Origin: Methanomassiliicoccus sp.
GTDB lineage: Archaea > Thermoplasmatota > Thermoplasmata > Methanomassiliicoccales > Methanomassiliicoccaceae
Length of the DNA: 64,000 nucleotides
Direction of reading: 5' to 3'
Assembly (NCBI GenBank): GCA_012719175.1
Contig: JAAYAX010000011.1
Span: forward strand, 62,001 to 126,000
The translations under genes and the position numbers were made by a program. Below, in pieces: positions 8,643 through 17,800 of this stretch (position 1 is its first letter; each line of letters begins with the position of its first letter). The notes below the pieces were generated by a model. It had not been told where the DNA came from, searched no databases, and saw only the letters and a list, made by a program, of their open reading frames with translations.

Positions 8643-9134
8643 ATGATGAAGAAGAGCTTTAAGAACCGCTCCGCGGTGTCCCCGGTCATCGCGACCATTT
8701 TGATGGTCGCTATCACCGTCGTGCTGGCCGCGGTATTGTACGTAATGGTCATGGGATTCGGAGGAACTAGCTCCTCTGCGCCCACTGGATCGGTTGCATC
8801 TGTTGAAAAGGTTGATAACGACGAGCTTAGGTTCACCTTCGGTACGTTCAGCAAGGAGACCCAGTTTACCGATTGCAAGGTAGCCTTTGGCTTTGATGGT
8901 GTGATGGGGGGCGCTGTGGTTATGAACACTGCTATCCCTGATGTCACTTTTGACACCGTGGTCTGTGAGATTTCTTATACTGATCTCGGTGCGGATGGTA
9001 AGATCAGCATGGGTGACTACATTACTGTAAAGACCACCGCTTCTACCATTGACCTTGCAGAGGGTGAGTACACCTGCACCATTATATGGGGACAGGATGG
9101 ATCCGTGATTGGAACCAAGAGCATCACCGTTTAA
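8643..9134 (+). CDS. Archaeal type IV pilin (class III signal peptide)
   Basis: 163 residues, start at ATG 8643 (MMKKSFKNRSAVSPVIATIL). The basic N-terminus followed by SAVSPVIATILMVAITVVLAAVLYVMVMG is the hallmark of archaeal type IV pilins with the PilinN/DUF1628-like domain. The signal is expected to be cut by a PibD/EppA-type peptidase, and the hydrophobic helix then forms the filament core. The rest is a beta-rich extracellular domain. The strong ribosome-binding site and a following T-run suggest high expression from a single-gene transcript. The motor genes at 55-61 kb are far away in the window, so this could be a substrate of that or another pilus machine. Confidence 0.88.
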   Translation: MMKKSFKNRSAVSPVIATILMVAITVVLAAVLYVMVMGFGGTSSSAPTGSVASVEKVDNDELRFTFGTFSKETQFTDCKVAFGFDGVMGGAVVMNTAIPDVTFDTVVCEISYTDLGADGKISMGDYITVKTTASTIDLAEGEYTCTIIWGQDGSVIGTKSITV

Positions 9135-9156
9135 ACCAATTAACTAACCCCTTTCT

Positions 9157-9190
9157 TTTTTTATTCCATTTATTCCTGACATTTTTTTAT
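9157..9190 (+). terminator. Poly-T terminator region after the pilin
   Basis: Two T-runs follow the pilin stop closely: CTTTCTTTTTTTATTCC near 9154-9170 and CATTTTTTTATG near 9180-9191. T-runs without a strong hairpin are the usual archaeal terminator signal. Confidence 0.5.
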
Positions 9191-9243
9191 GTCCATTTGC
9201 TATCTAGCCAATGATTTTATCACACTCTTACCTATGCCTTCTT

Positions 9244-9456
9244 ATGGTCTCCCCGGAGGAGCGCTACCCCATAATAGTCGATAAGCTGCGAGGTCACGCT
9301 CTTACCACCATAGAACTCGAGAACCAACTAGCGGAGGAGGGCGTTCGCTGCCCGGACGACCTGGCCAGGACGCTCAACGTCATGCGCCGCAAAGGCCTCA
9401 TCAGTGGAAAGGTCTCCACCGAGCGCGGTGGCTGGGTGTGGTGGGTCGAGGGGTAA
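9244..9456 (+). CDS. Small winged-helix-like protein
   Basis: 70 residues from ATG 9244 (MVSPEERYPIIVDKLRGHAL). The pattern TTIELENQLAEEGVRCPDDLARTLNVMRRKGLISGKVSTERGG reads as a helix-turn-helix with a recognition helix and a beta wing ending in GWVWWVEG. It is probably a DNA-binding regulator or a nucleic-acid adaptor. It is a single gene between the pilin and the esterase. No named family recognised. Confidence 0.55.
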   Translation: MVSPEERYPIIVDKLRGHALTTIELENQLAEEGVRCPDDLARTLNVMRRKGLISGKVSTERGGWVWWVEG

Positions 9457-9487
9457 CCTGTAATAACATATTCGCCATCACCCAGGC

Positions 9488-10279
9488 ATGGAGAGGCTCC
9501 TCGTCGACGGACGGACGCGATCGTTCTTTCTTCACCTTCCGCCCGAGCCGCGGGGGGCGCCGCTCATCATCGCCCTCCACGCCCTGGGCAGCAACCCCTA
9601 CCTCATGGAGGCCATGACCGAACTCTCTCTCCTCTCCGATAGGGAGGACGTCATCGTCGCCTACCCCATAGGCATCCACGCCTCGGACCGGGGTGAGAGG
9701 GCTTGGAACGCCTGGTTCTGCTGCCGCGACGCTCTGTACGAGAAGGTGGATGATGTCGGCTTTCTCTCAGCGATCATCGACGAGCTGGACTACCGCTACG
9801 ACGTCGACGGCACACTGATCACCGGCATGTCCAACGGGGGCATGCTCGCGCACCTCGCGGGCATCCAGCTCGCCGACAAGGTGACGGCCATCGCCCCCGT
9901 GGCCGCCACCATTGGGGATGTCATCCTGGAGCTCAGACCGAAGAGACCGCTGCCTGTCCTCATGGTCAACGGCGGCGCGGACGAGCTGGTGCCGTTCTAC
10001 CACAGCCACAGGTACAACCTTTTACCGGCGGAGGAGGCGGTGGACTACTGGGTCAGGGTGAACGAGTGCTTCGCAACGCCCACGATCAGGGAGAAGAACG
10101 GTGTCCTGGTGGAGCACTACCGATCGCGGGACAGGAAGGCCGACGTCCTATCCTACAGATCGAAGGACGCGGGCCACGTGTGGCCGGGAGGTCGCGTACG
10201 CATGCATAATGAGGATGACCCCATGACCATGAACGCCACGGCCGTCATCTGGAAGTTCTTCCAGGACCAGCTGCGGTAG
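9488..10279 (+). CDS. Alpha/beta hydrolase of the LpqC/PHB-depolymerase esterase type
   Basis: 263 residues. LIIALHALGSNPYLME provides the oxyanion-hole strand, GMSNGGMLAH the nucleophile elbow (GxSxG with Ser as nucleophile), NGGADELVPF the acid region, and DAGHVWPGG the catalytic His. The family includes polyhydroxybutyrate depolymerases, feruloyl esterases and LpqC-like proteins, usually secreted. No signal peptide is visible here, so the protein is probably cytoplasmic. Substrate unknown. The gene starts 31 bases after the winged-helix gene. Confidence 0.8.
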   Translation: MERLLVDGRTRSFFLHLPPEPRGAPLIIALHALGSNPYLMEAMTELSLLSDREDVIVAYPIGIHASDRGERAWNAWFCCRDALYEKVDDVGFLSAIIDELDYRYDVDGTLITGMSNGGMLAHLAGIQLADKVTAIAPVAATIGDVILELRPKRPLPVLMVNGGADELVPFYHSHRYNLLPAEEAVDYWVRVNECFATPTIREKNGVLVEHYRSRDRKADVLSYRSKDAGHVWPGGRVRMHNEDDPMTMNATAVIWKFFQDQLR

Positions 10280-10280
10280 C

Positions 10281-10781
10281 TCAGAGGTCGAACTTGCCTT
10301 CCCGGCGGTGCATGCGCGGCTGCGCCCGGGGCACCTTTCGGGCCCGGGACACTGAGGGGTAGTATGCTATCACTAGCGTGTGGGCCACGCCATCGGACCA
10401 CCGCTTGCGCGGATCACCCTCCGTGGCAAGCCCAGCGAACACGTCGAAGGGCAGGAAGATGAACCAGAACAGCTTGGGGACGGACCGGATGAACGTCTGC
10501 CGGTAGTTGCGGTGCTCGCGCATGGACACCACCTTGTGCCGCACCAGTAGCTTGCCCACGGTGCGGCCGTAGCGGCCCTCCAGGAACCCCGCGTACAGGA
10601 ACCACCCCACCCCGGCGCTAACGCCAGTGGCGATGGTGAGGTCCGGAACCTCAAGATAGGATAGAACCATCCAGATCGGTACGAAGACGATGATCATGTC
10701 CACCAGCCCGGCGATGAGCCTGCGGACCCAATGGCGTCGGAGAGCGCCACTGCTCTCCAAGATATCGAACCCTGTGTGCAT
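10281..10781 (-). CDS. RDD family membrane protein
   Basis: About 166 residues from ATG 10781 (MHTGFDILESSGALRRHW). It has the RDD layout: an Arg before a first membrane helix with Asp (RRLIAGLVDMIIVFVPIWMVL), a second helix, and a conserved GKLLVRHKVV cytoplasmic loop with the GRTVGK motif before the third helix (FWFIFLPFDVFAG). Function of RDD proteins is poorly known; some act in ion transport. An in-frame TTG at 10835 would add 18 residues. Converges on the esterase with a 1-base gap. Confidence 0.8.
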   Translation of the reverse strand: MHTGFDILESSGALRRHWVRRLIAGLVDMIIVFVPIWMVLSYLEVPDLTIATGVSAGVGWFLYAGFLEGRYGRTVGKLLVRHKVVSMREHRNYRQTFIRSVPKLFWFIFLPFDVFAGLATEGDPRKRWSDGVAHTLVIAYYPSVSRARKVPRAQPRMHRREGKFDL

Positions 10782-10966
10782 CCTTACCCCAAAAGGTGAA
10801 TGGGCCGCGGGCGGATAAGGCTTTGTGTCTGACAATCGTCATGCAGGAATATTTTTATATGATAGTTTCGATGTTTTATGGACCATCCAGCATCATCAAC
10901 GGACTTTCAATTTTCGGGGACCTCTTTGATTAAGCTTTTTTAATACAATTGCCCGTTCTAATATTG

Positions 10967-12163
10967 ATGGCAATTCGAAAGTACGAATATCGGTTATACC
11001 CAGACAAGAAACAAATACGTCGATTAGAAGAGCAAATTCGGATCGGTACTGAGGTATACAACCGTCTTCTCACCATCTACAAGGAAGAATATCTGGAAAA
11101 AGGCATCAAGATTAGGAAATATGATCTAGAGTACCACGTAACATCATTACGAAAAGAAAACGTTGCTTATGGAGCAATGTATCGAATTACCTTAACAAGC
11201 ATCGCAAAGCGGATATCAAGAGGTTTAGACTATTACTTCCGTCAAATGTCCGAATGGAAAGAAGGTAAGGCAAGAAAACCAGGGCTTCCCAGATATAAAA
11301 AGAGCTTACGTAGTATAGAGTTCGCTCCTCTCTCAGTTAAAATTATTGACGATAAAACAGTAAAAATCGGGAGGATCGGAAAGATTGAAGCGGTCGTTCA
11401 CAGAGAGACTGAAGGGGAGATAAAGGAGGTCACAGTAATCAGGAAACCTTCAGGAAAGTGGCACATCATATTTACCTGCGACATTCCTGATGAAATAGTT
11501 GAACGTACTGCTGGAGGGGAGATCGGTATCGATATGGGGGTGCTCAGTTTTGCTACACTCTCAGATGGCACCAAGATAGAGAATCCTCGTTTTCTGGCAA
11601 AATCAGAAAAAAGGATCAGGAGGCTCCATAAAGACCTCTCTCGAAAAGTAAAGGGCAGCAATAACTGGATGCGCACCAAGGACCTTATCGCTTCAGCTTA
11701 TGAAACAGTAGAGAACCAGAGAAACGATTTTCTTCACAAAACATCCAGAGCGTTGGTGGATGAATACCGTTTAATCGCAGTCGAATCATTGGGTATTTCA
11801 AGAATGATTGTAGGCCAGAGAACAGCCAAATCGATCTCGGATGTTTCTTGGTATAAGTTCAGAAGGATGCTTGAGTATAAGGCTTCAAGTGCTGGTACTC
11901 AAGTTATATTCGATAAACCATTTTCTCCAACAAGTAAAACATGCTCAGCGTGTGGTAATATTATCGAGATGCCATTAAGCGAGAGAACGTTTGTTTGTCC
12001 CTCTTGTGGCCTCACCATTGATAGGGACATTAACGCTGCGATCAACATACTTAATAACTGTAGGGCGGGGAGCGCCCGAATCGACGCCTGTGGAGATGGG
12101 TCCTCCACTTCTCTCATCAGAGAGAAGCGAGTCCTGTCGTTGAATCAGGAACTATATGTTTGA
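10967..12163 (+). CDS. tnpB: RNA-guided endonuclease TnpB (transposase OrfB)
   Basis: 398 residues from ATG 10967 (MAIRKYEYRLYPDKKQIRRL). It has the N-terminal HTH_OrfB-type helices, the RuvC motif I GIDMGVLSFA (Asp), RuvC II in LIAVESLGIS (Glu), a zinc ribbon CSACG...CPSCG at about residues 326-346, and RuvC III DRDINAAINI (Asp). All three catalytic acids and the four cysteines are present, so the nuclease should be active. TnpB uses an RNA made from the element's 3' end to cut DNA next to a short motif. Codon use is much more AT-rich than that of the flanking genes, which fits recent acquisition. No tnpA neighbour. Confidence 0.95.
   Translation: MAIRKYEYRLYPDKKQIRRLEEQIRIGTEVYNRLLTIYKEEYLEKGIKIRKYDLEYHVTSLRKENVAYGAMYRITLTSIAKRISRGLDYYFRQMSEWKEGKARKPGLPRYKKSLRSIEFAPLSVKIIDDKTVKIGRIGKIEAVVHRETEGEIKEVTVIRKPSGKWHIIFTCDIPDEIVERTAGGEIGIDMGVLSFATLSDGTKIENPRFLAKSEKRIRRLHKDLSRKVKGSNNWMRTKDLIASAYETVENQRNDFLHKTSRALVDEYRLIAVESLGISRMIVGQRTAKSISDVSWYKFRRMLEYKASSAGTQVIFDKPFSPTSKTCSACGNIIEMPLSERTFVCPSCGLTIDRDINAAINILNNCRAGSARIDACGDGSSTSLIREKRVLSLNQELYV
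12060..12155 (+). ncRNA. Candidate omega RNA (TnpB guide RNA) 3' scaffold
   Basis: The end of tnpB and the bases after it hold three perfect small hairpins in a row: GGGCG/CGCCC at 12063-12077 (5-base loop), CTTCTCTC/GAGAGAAG at 12108-12127 (8 bp, 4-base loop), and TCCTG/CAGGA at 12132-12150. TnpB guide RNAs are known to overlap the 3' end of tnpB and to take their guide from the DNA just beyond the element. This placement and structure fit, but the exact end and the guide (expected just after about 12150-12170) are inferred. Confidence 0.5.
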
Positions 12164-12243
12164 CAACATTCAAAATGAACGCAGCCAGATGCTGCTGGAC
12201 TCCCCTCGGATCGCCCATCATTCATCATTTAATCAGTTCAGAT

Positions 12244-12269
12244 GTTATCTTCATCGGGGAGAAGATAAC
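12244..12269. promoter_or_regulatory. Perfect inverted repeat upstream of arsC
   Basis: GTTATCTTC and GAAGATAAC form a 9-base perfect inverted repeat around an 8-base spacer, about 87 bases before the arsC ATG. It could be an operator for a dimeric regulator or a hairpin. The rest of 12164-12355 is AT-rich and shows no convincing gene. Confidence 0.4.
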
Positions 12270-12355
12270 CATGAACTCATTGACAATAAACGTTGCGTTC
12301 TCTCGTTCCGGCATCATCTTATCATATCCGGACCGCATAATCAGGGGCGATCGCC

Positions 12356-12838
12356 ATGGCCCCGTACGACAGTAAAAAACGGACAGTTCAGAACGTTCTC
12401 TTTGTCTGCCACCATAACTCCGCCCGTTCCCAGATGGCCGAGGCCTTCCTGAACGACCGCTACGGGGAGTACTTCCAGGCGTTCTCGGCCGGCACCGAGC
12501 CCTCGGCCGAGCTGGACCCTCGGGCGGTGGAGGTCATGCGCGAGGTCGGTCTGGACATTTCTAACAAGACGCCGAAGAGCGTGGACGAGTTCATCCGTGC
12601 TGGCACTCGGTTCGAGTACGTGGTCACTACCTGCTACGAGGCTAAGCGCCACTGCCCCTACATCCCCGCGCCGGAGCAGGTCCACGCCCGCTTCGACGAC
12701 CCCCGGACCTTCGAGGGGAACGACGAAGAGCAGCTGGAACAGATGAGGCGGCTGCGTGACCAGATATCCGAATGGGTGGACCGTTTCTTCGGTCCCCGGG
12801 CCTCCTTACAGGAACTCGAGGAACAGCCAGTACGTTAG
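12356..12838 (+). CDS. arsC: Arsenate reductase, LMW phosphatase type
   Basis: 160 residues. After a short tail the protein begins NVLFVCHHNSARSQMAEAFL, the P-loop CxxxxxRS of low-molecular-weight phosphatases, followed by FSAGTEPS. The segment VVTTCYEAKRHCPYIP carries the second and third Cys used by thioredoxin-coupled arsenate reductases, and ARFDDPRTFEG holds the general acid. It reduces arsenate to arsenite. The convergent neighbour is an ion permease that might export a product, although it is not a clear ArsB. The 3' ends overlap by 33 bases. Confidence 0.88.
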   Translation: MAPYDSKKRTVQNVLFVCHHNSARSQMAEAFLNDRYGEYFQAFSAGTEPSAELDPRAVEVMREVGLDISNKTPKSVDEFIRAGTRFEYVVTTCYEAKRHCPYIPAPEQVHARFDDPRTFEGNDEEQLEQMRRLRDQISEWVDRFFGPRASLQELEEQPVR

Positions 12839-14047
12839 GCAGTTGAGCAGAGTAAGCGGAATGCCCACGCGGGCGAACTCCAGGAAGGTCAGGGTCTGCC
12901 CCTCCCTCTCGGCGTTCTGGATAATTATAACATTGCTGGCCGCCCCCAGGATGAGGAGGTTCCCGGCGATGGTGCTGCCTGCGGCCAGGGCTATCATCTC
13001 CGTAGTCCCTCCGCCGGCCTCCAGCAGCAGCGGCATGTACAATGCCACGAACGGTACGTTGGATATGAACTGGCTCAGCACCACGCTCACCCCCAGGACC
13101 ATGGGCAGGGAGGTCAGGCCGGTCACGCCGTCCAGCAGTCCCTGGAAGAAGCCAGCGTTCCACACCGCGGCCATGAGGACGAACATGGAGGCGAAGAACA
13201 CCAGGGTCGACCAGTCGACGTTCCTGACCACCTCGGCACGCCGAGAGGAGAATAACACTATGGGGGTGGCCCCGGCCAGGGCGATGTACGTCAGGCGGAA
13301 GTCGAGGTCCGGCCGGACCATCACCAGTACGATCTTCAGGGCGATCATGGCGATGATGAGCACCAGCGAGACCTTGCACCACTTCGCGAGGACGAGGTCC
13401 TTGACACCATCATCCTCCATCGGGGGGAGCTCCCGCCGGAACTCGTCCCTATAGAACCATCGCAGGACCGCGTATGCCAGGAGGAGATTGACGATCGTCG
13501 GGACGAACAGCCGAGAGAAGAAGGTCACGAAGGGAGCATCGATGCCGTCGTTCAGCGCGATGAGCAGGTTCTGGGGGTTCCCTATGGGGCTCATGGCGCT
13601 GCCGATGGTGACCGCGAAGGCCAATGCCAGAAGCAGGAGCTTGGGGGACACCTTCTGCTTGAGCGCGAAGTGCAGCACCAGGGGCGTGCCGATGATGGCC
13701 AGGGTGTCGTTCATGAGCAGCACCGACAACCCGCCGATGGAGAACAATACGAGGAGGACGAGCGCGTCTACGCTCCCCGCCCGGCGGAACACCCGGTGTC
13801 CGAGATGGAACAATAGGCCGCTGCGGTGGAGCGCCTCCCCCACGATGAACATACCCAGGAGGAACAGCATCACGTCGATGTTGATCGCCGCCAATGCATC
13901 CAAGGGAGAGATCTGCAGGGTCAGCAGCACTACCAGCGCGCCACCCAGCATGACCTGCCAGATCTGGAGGCGGTACCCGCCCACCTGCCGCACAGCGATG
14001 AGCAGGAAGACCGCGCACAGGACCACCACCGGGATGCTGAGCTCCAT
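12806..14047 (-). CDS. SLC13/ArsB-type anion permease
   Basis: About 413 residues from ATG 14047 (MELSIPVVVLCAVFLLIAVR) with 10 to 12 hydrophobic helices. LLMNDTLAIIGTPLVLHFAL, GSAMSPIGNPQNLLIA in the first half and SQFISNVPFVALYMPLLLEA, GNLLILGAASNVIIIQNAE in the second are the paired helix-hairpin motifs of the ion transporter superfamily (SLC13, CitM, ArsB). Substrate could be arsenite, dicarboxylate or sulfate. Convergent placement against arsC is suggestive of an arsenic role only. An in-frame alternative start lies at 14071. Confidence 0.8.
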   Translation of the reverse strand: MELSIPVVVLCAVFLLIAVRQVGGYRLQIWQVMLGGALVVLLTLQISPLDALAAINIDVMLFLLGMFIVGEALHRSGLLFHLGHRVFRRAGSVDALVLLVLFSIGGLSVLLMNDTLAIIGTPLVLHFALKQKVSPKLLLLALAFAVTIGSAMSPIGNPQNLLIALNDGIDAPFVTFFSRLFVPTIVNLLLAYAVLRWFYRDEFRRELPPMEDDGVKDLVLAKWCKVSLVLIIAMIALKIVLVMVRPDLDFRLTYIALAGATPIVLFSSRRAEVVRNVDWSTLVFFASMFVLMAAVWNAGFFQGLLDGVTGLTSLPMVLGVSVVLSQFISNVPFVALYMPLLLEAGGGTTEMIALAAGSTIAGNLLILGAASNVIIIQNAEREGQTLTFLEFARVGIPLTLLNCLTYWLFLEFL

Positions 14048-14124
14048 CTTTGAGGTGTAAGCTCCGGTCAAATAAAGACATGCTCTGGTGAAGTCTTTAT
14101 GCGAAGAGCGCTTAGTGCGTGACG

Positions 14125-14649
14125 ATGGCCGTCCGCCTGTACGTGTACGATGAGGACCAGTGCGATCCCAAGAAGTGCACCGGAAAGAAGCTCATCCGCT
14201 TCAACCTGGCCCAGGAGATCGCGTCCCTGAAGCGCGCGCCCTACGGGGCCATAGTCCTCACGCCCTTCTCCCAGAAGGCCGTCTCCCGCGAGGACCGACG
14301 TGCCGCGGAGGCCCATGGCATCATGGTGATGGACATGTCGTGGAACCAGATCGATACCTTTCCAAAACTGAGGAGGGACCTGAGGCAGAGGTCCCTGCCG
14401 TACATGCTCGCGGCCAACCCCGTGAACTGGGGGAAGCCGTTCAAGCTCTCCAGCGTGGAGGCCCTGGCCGCGTCGCTGTACATCATGGGCTACAAGGAGC
14501 AGGCCGTGCAGGCGCTGTCCAAGTTCGGCTGGGGGGAGCAGTTCCTGAAGCTTAACCAGGAACCGCTCGACCGCTATTCGGAAGTGGAGACCAGCGCCGA
14601 GGTGGTGCGCATCCAGATGGAGTACCTCCCCCCGGAGCGTCCCGAGTGA
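14125..14649 (+). CDS. tsr3: 18S/16S rRNA aminocarboxypropyltransferase Tsr3
   Basis: 174 residues from ATG 14125 (MAVRLYVYDEDQCDPKKCTG). The DPKKCTGKKLIRF motif, GAIVLTPFSQKAVS, LPYMLAANPVNWGKPFKLSSVEA and YKEQAVQALSKFGWG are diagnostic of Tsr3/DUF367. The enzyme transfers the 3-amino-3-carboxypropyl group of SAM onto the small-subunit rRNA during ribosome maturation. Normal length. A GTG two codons upstream (14119) is an alternative start. Confidence 0.95.
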   Translation: MAVRLYVYDEDQCDPKKCTGKKLIRFNLAQEIASLKRAPYGAIVLTPFSQKAVSREDRRAAEAHGIMVMDMSWNQIDTFPKLRRDLRQRSLPYMLAANPVNWGKPFKLSSVEALAASLYIMGYKEQAVQALSKFGWGEQFLKLNQEPLDRYSEVETSAEVVRIQMEYLPPERPE

Positions 14650-14825
14650 GGTCGTCCCGCACTTTCGGGGCCCCCAGGGATACGTTCATCAAGCGTCGAG
14701 GCCTAACTGTGGTGCGAGGAGAGAAGACCAAGGGATGCGGGTCCTGCACAGGAGATTGAGGAAATCAACCTATATTACTTGGCGGATAGGGAGGAAGCGG
14801 TTCTGCAGCAGGGAGGCGTGAGGGT

Positions 14826-17800
14826 TTGCCAGGGGAAGAGGACTACTCGGAAGATGCGGTAGTGAACGGCGCCGCTGATGACGACCAGCAGAGGGACGAG
14901 AAGCTGAAGCCAGGCGTGGACATCAGCATGGTCTCCAAGTGGGAGGCGTTCTTCCAGGGCACCGAGTACATGCAGAAGGTCAGGGAGGTCGCCGACCTCT
15001 ACCCCGAGCTTAGGAGCGTCAACGTGGTGTACGCCGACCTGGACCGCTTCGACGCGGACCTCGCCGCTTACCTTCTCGATCACCCCGACCTGTGCCTCTT
15101 GGCCGGAAAGCAGGCGCTGAAGAACCTCATGCACCAGGAGATGAGGACGGCGGACATCAACCTCCGGCTCATCAACCTCCCCCGGGACTCCCGAGTGGAG
15201 ATTCGCGATCTCAGGGCCAAGCACGTTGGCAAGCTGGTGTCCGTGGAAGGCCTGGTCCGCAAGGCCACCGAGGTGAGGCCGAAGATCACCGACGGGCTGT
15301 TCCAGTGCCTCCGCTGTGGCCATGTCATCAAGGAGGCGCAGGAGGGGCTGTTCTTCAAGGAGCCCATGGAGTGCTACAAGGAGCAGGACGGGTGCGGGCG
15401 CAGCGCCGGCTCCACCAAGTTCAAGCTCCTCACCGAGGAGTCGCGGTTCGTGGACACCCAGAAGGTGGAGGTCCAGGAGAGCCCCGAAGGGTTGCGTGGA
15501 GGAGCGCAGCCGGAGCGTCTGACCGGATACCTGGAGGACGATGCCGCGGGCAGCGTCTCCCCGGGGGACAGGGTCATCCTGAACGGCATCCTGCGCTCGG
15601 TGCAGAAGGGTCAGCCGGCGAAGTCCACCTTGTTCGACATCAACCTCGACATCGTCGCCGCGGAATCCCAGCGCACCGAGTATGAGGAGATCCACATCAC
15701 CCCGGAGGACGAGGCCCGGATCGTGGAGGTGGCCCACTCCCCCGATGTGTTCAGGAAGATCGTGGCCTCGATCTCACCCTCCATATTCGGTTACGACGTA
15801 GAGAAGGAGTCTCTGGCCCTGCAGCTGTTCGGTGGTGTTCCAAAGAACCTCGACGACGGCACCAGGATCAGGGGCGACATCCACATCCTCCTCATCGGAG
15901 ATCCGGGAGTTGCGAAGTGCGTGACCGGGGATACCAGGGTACTTCTCTCAGATGGCAGGATGGAACAGATCCATAAGCTAGTGGAGGAAGCGGAAAGCAC
16001 TGGTGCGGTAGAAAGAATTGATGATGGCATTAACATAAAAACGAACATCGGAGTGATGTCCCTCACTGAAGATGGTAGGATAGCACCGGCAAAGGCAGAC
16101 CTGATGTGGAAGAGGACAGCTCCTAGCAAGATGATCAAGGTTCGGACCAAGTCTGGAAAGCAGATTGTTGTGACTCCTACGCACCCTTTCTTCACCTGGG
16201 AGGACGGACTTGTCGGTCTAGAAGCTAGGAGATTAAAAGAGGGGGATTTCCTGGCAGCACCCAGGTCCATAAGGATCTTTGGTAAGAGCCAATCTCTACA
16301 GGAAATTAATTACGAGAAATCTAGAGCCAATAACAGGAGAGAGCTAAGTCTGCCAGAACATACTACTCCAGAATTTTGGAGATTCGTCGGTCTGATGATG
16401 GGAGACGGTTATGTCCAAATCTCAAAACAGAATAGTGGGACGAGCTACTTCACGAACAATGATGACAGTCTGTTGGAAGAAGTAAAATGTTTTGCGTGTA
16501 GCATAGGTCTCGAACCCAAGTTGAGGCGATCACACCCTGAGAAAACTGCAAAGGAAGTCTACTTTTGCGGGCTGGAGCAGGCATCCTTCCTGAACCAAAT
16601 GTTGGGTGGCATATCATCAAGTAAGAGATGGCCATCCATACTGTTCAAGTGCCCTGAAGATGAGGTAGCAGCAGCCATATCTGGCCTTTTTGATGCCGAA
16701 GGATCGGTCAGTTTAGATTCGAGGAAACTATCGATTGCTTCTGCCTCGAGGGGGCTTATGGAGGACACCCAGCATCTCCTCCTGAGAATGGGCATACAAT
16801 CCAGGGTCAAAGAGTTCATGAGCAAGGAGTATGGGAGGAAATACTACCGCCTCATGATTGGTGGGGGGGAGGTAACCACCTTCAGGAATAAGATCCCGAT
16901 AAGAGTAAAGGATAAACAAGAGAGATTGACTAATCTGACACAATCTGAGGTGGACTATAACACAAATCTGGACGTTGTCCCTAAGGTCAATAAGGGGATT
17001 GAGAGACTCCGTAAAGAACTAGGACTTTTCCAAAGGGAGATGGGTGTTCCAAGGCCTACAATGGTCCACTATGAGACCGGGGATAGAAATCCATCAGTAC
17101 AGGCCTTCCGAACGATAATGGAAAGTCTAATGAGCGCCTGGAAATCTTCCGAAAAGGTTCTATCTGTTGAAACAGAAGAACTCATGTTCCGTATGGTGGA
17201 ACTATCCAAGGCAGATATCTACTGGGACCAGGTGGAGGAAGTTGAGGAGGTTGAGCCACAGGAGATGATGGTCTATGACCTCCAGGTAGACAAGTGGCAC
17301 AATTTCATAGCCAATGGGCTTGTGGTCCATAATAGCCAGATGCTCCGATACATGTCCAAGCTGGCCCCCCGCGGCATCTACGCGTCCGGCAAGTCCTCCT
17401 CTGCCGCCGGCCTTTGTGTGGCCCCGGAGACGATCATCGTGGTGGACGGCTCACCGACGAGGATCGGAGACTTCGTGGAGTCCCGCATCCGTTCCCCAGT
17501 GGAAGTGCAGCCCGGTCAATGGAGCGAGAAGATCGCCGACCAGTGCTCCGTGACCACCATGTCGGACGGATGCCAGACGTCCCGAGAGGTGGAGGCCATA
17601 TGGCGGATCAAGCCCCCTTCATTTCTTGTGGAACTCGAGGATCTGTCCGGGAGCCGGCTGACGCTCACTCCAGAGACCAAGGTGTGGAGCAAGCCAGATG
17701 GTGAAAGGGAGGGGTGGGTGAAGGTGTCCGATCTGGCCGTGGGTCAGCCGATCATGGTATCGGATAACGAAACGTACTTCCGATGGAGCAAGGTGAGCCG

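Larger units (their letters stand above)
10925..12170 (+). mobile_element. Solitary IS200/IS605-group element (IS1341 type), approximate limits
   Basis: An AT-rich island in a GC-rich chromosome holds only tnpB; no TnpA Y1 transposase is next to it. The limits are estimates: the left side is drawn near TTGAT at 10926-10930, a sequence like the target/TAM motif known for ISDra2, and the right side just after the last hairpin at 12132-12150. Elements of this type lack terminal inverted repeats, so ends cannot be fixed without a related copy or an empty site. Confidence 0.6.

Noticed and set aside
12156-12452. A small gene between tnpB and arsC
   Set aside because: The frame crosses the arsC start, has no ribosome-binding site, and the 12244-12269 inverted repeat lies in it.
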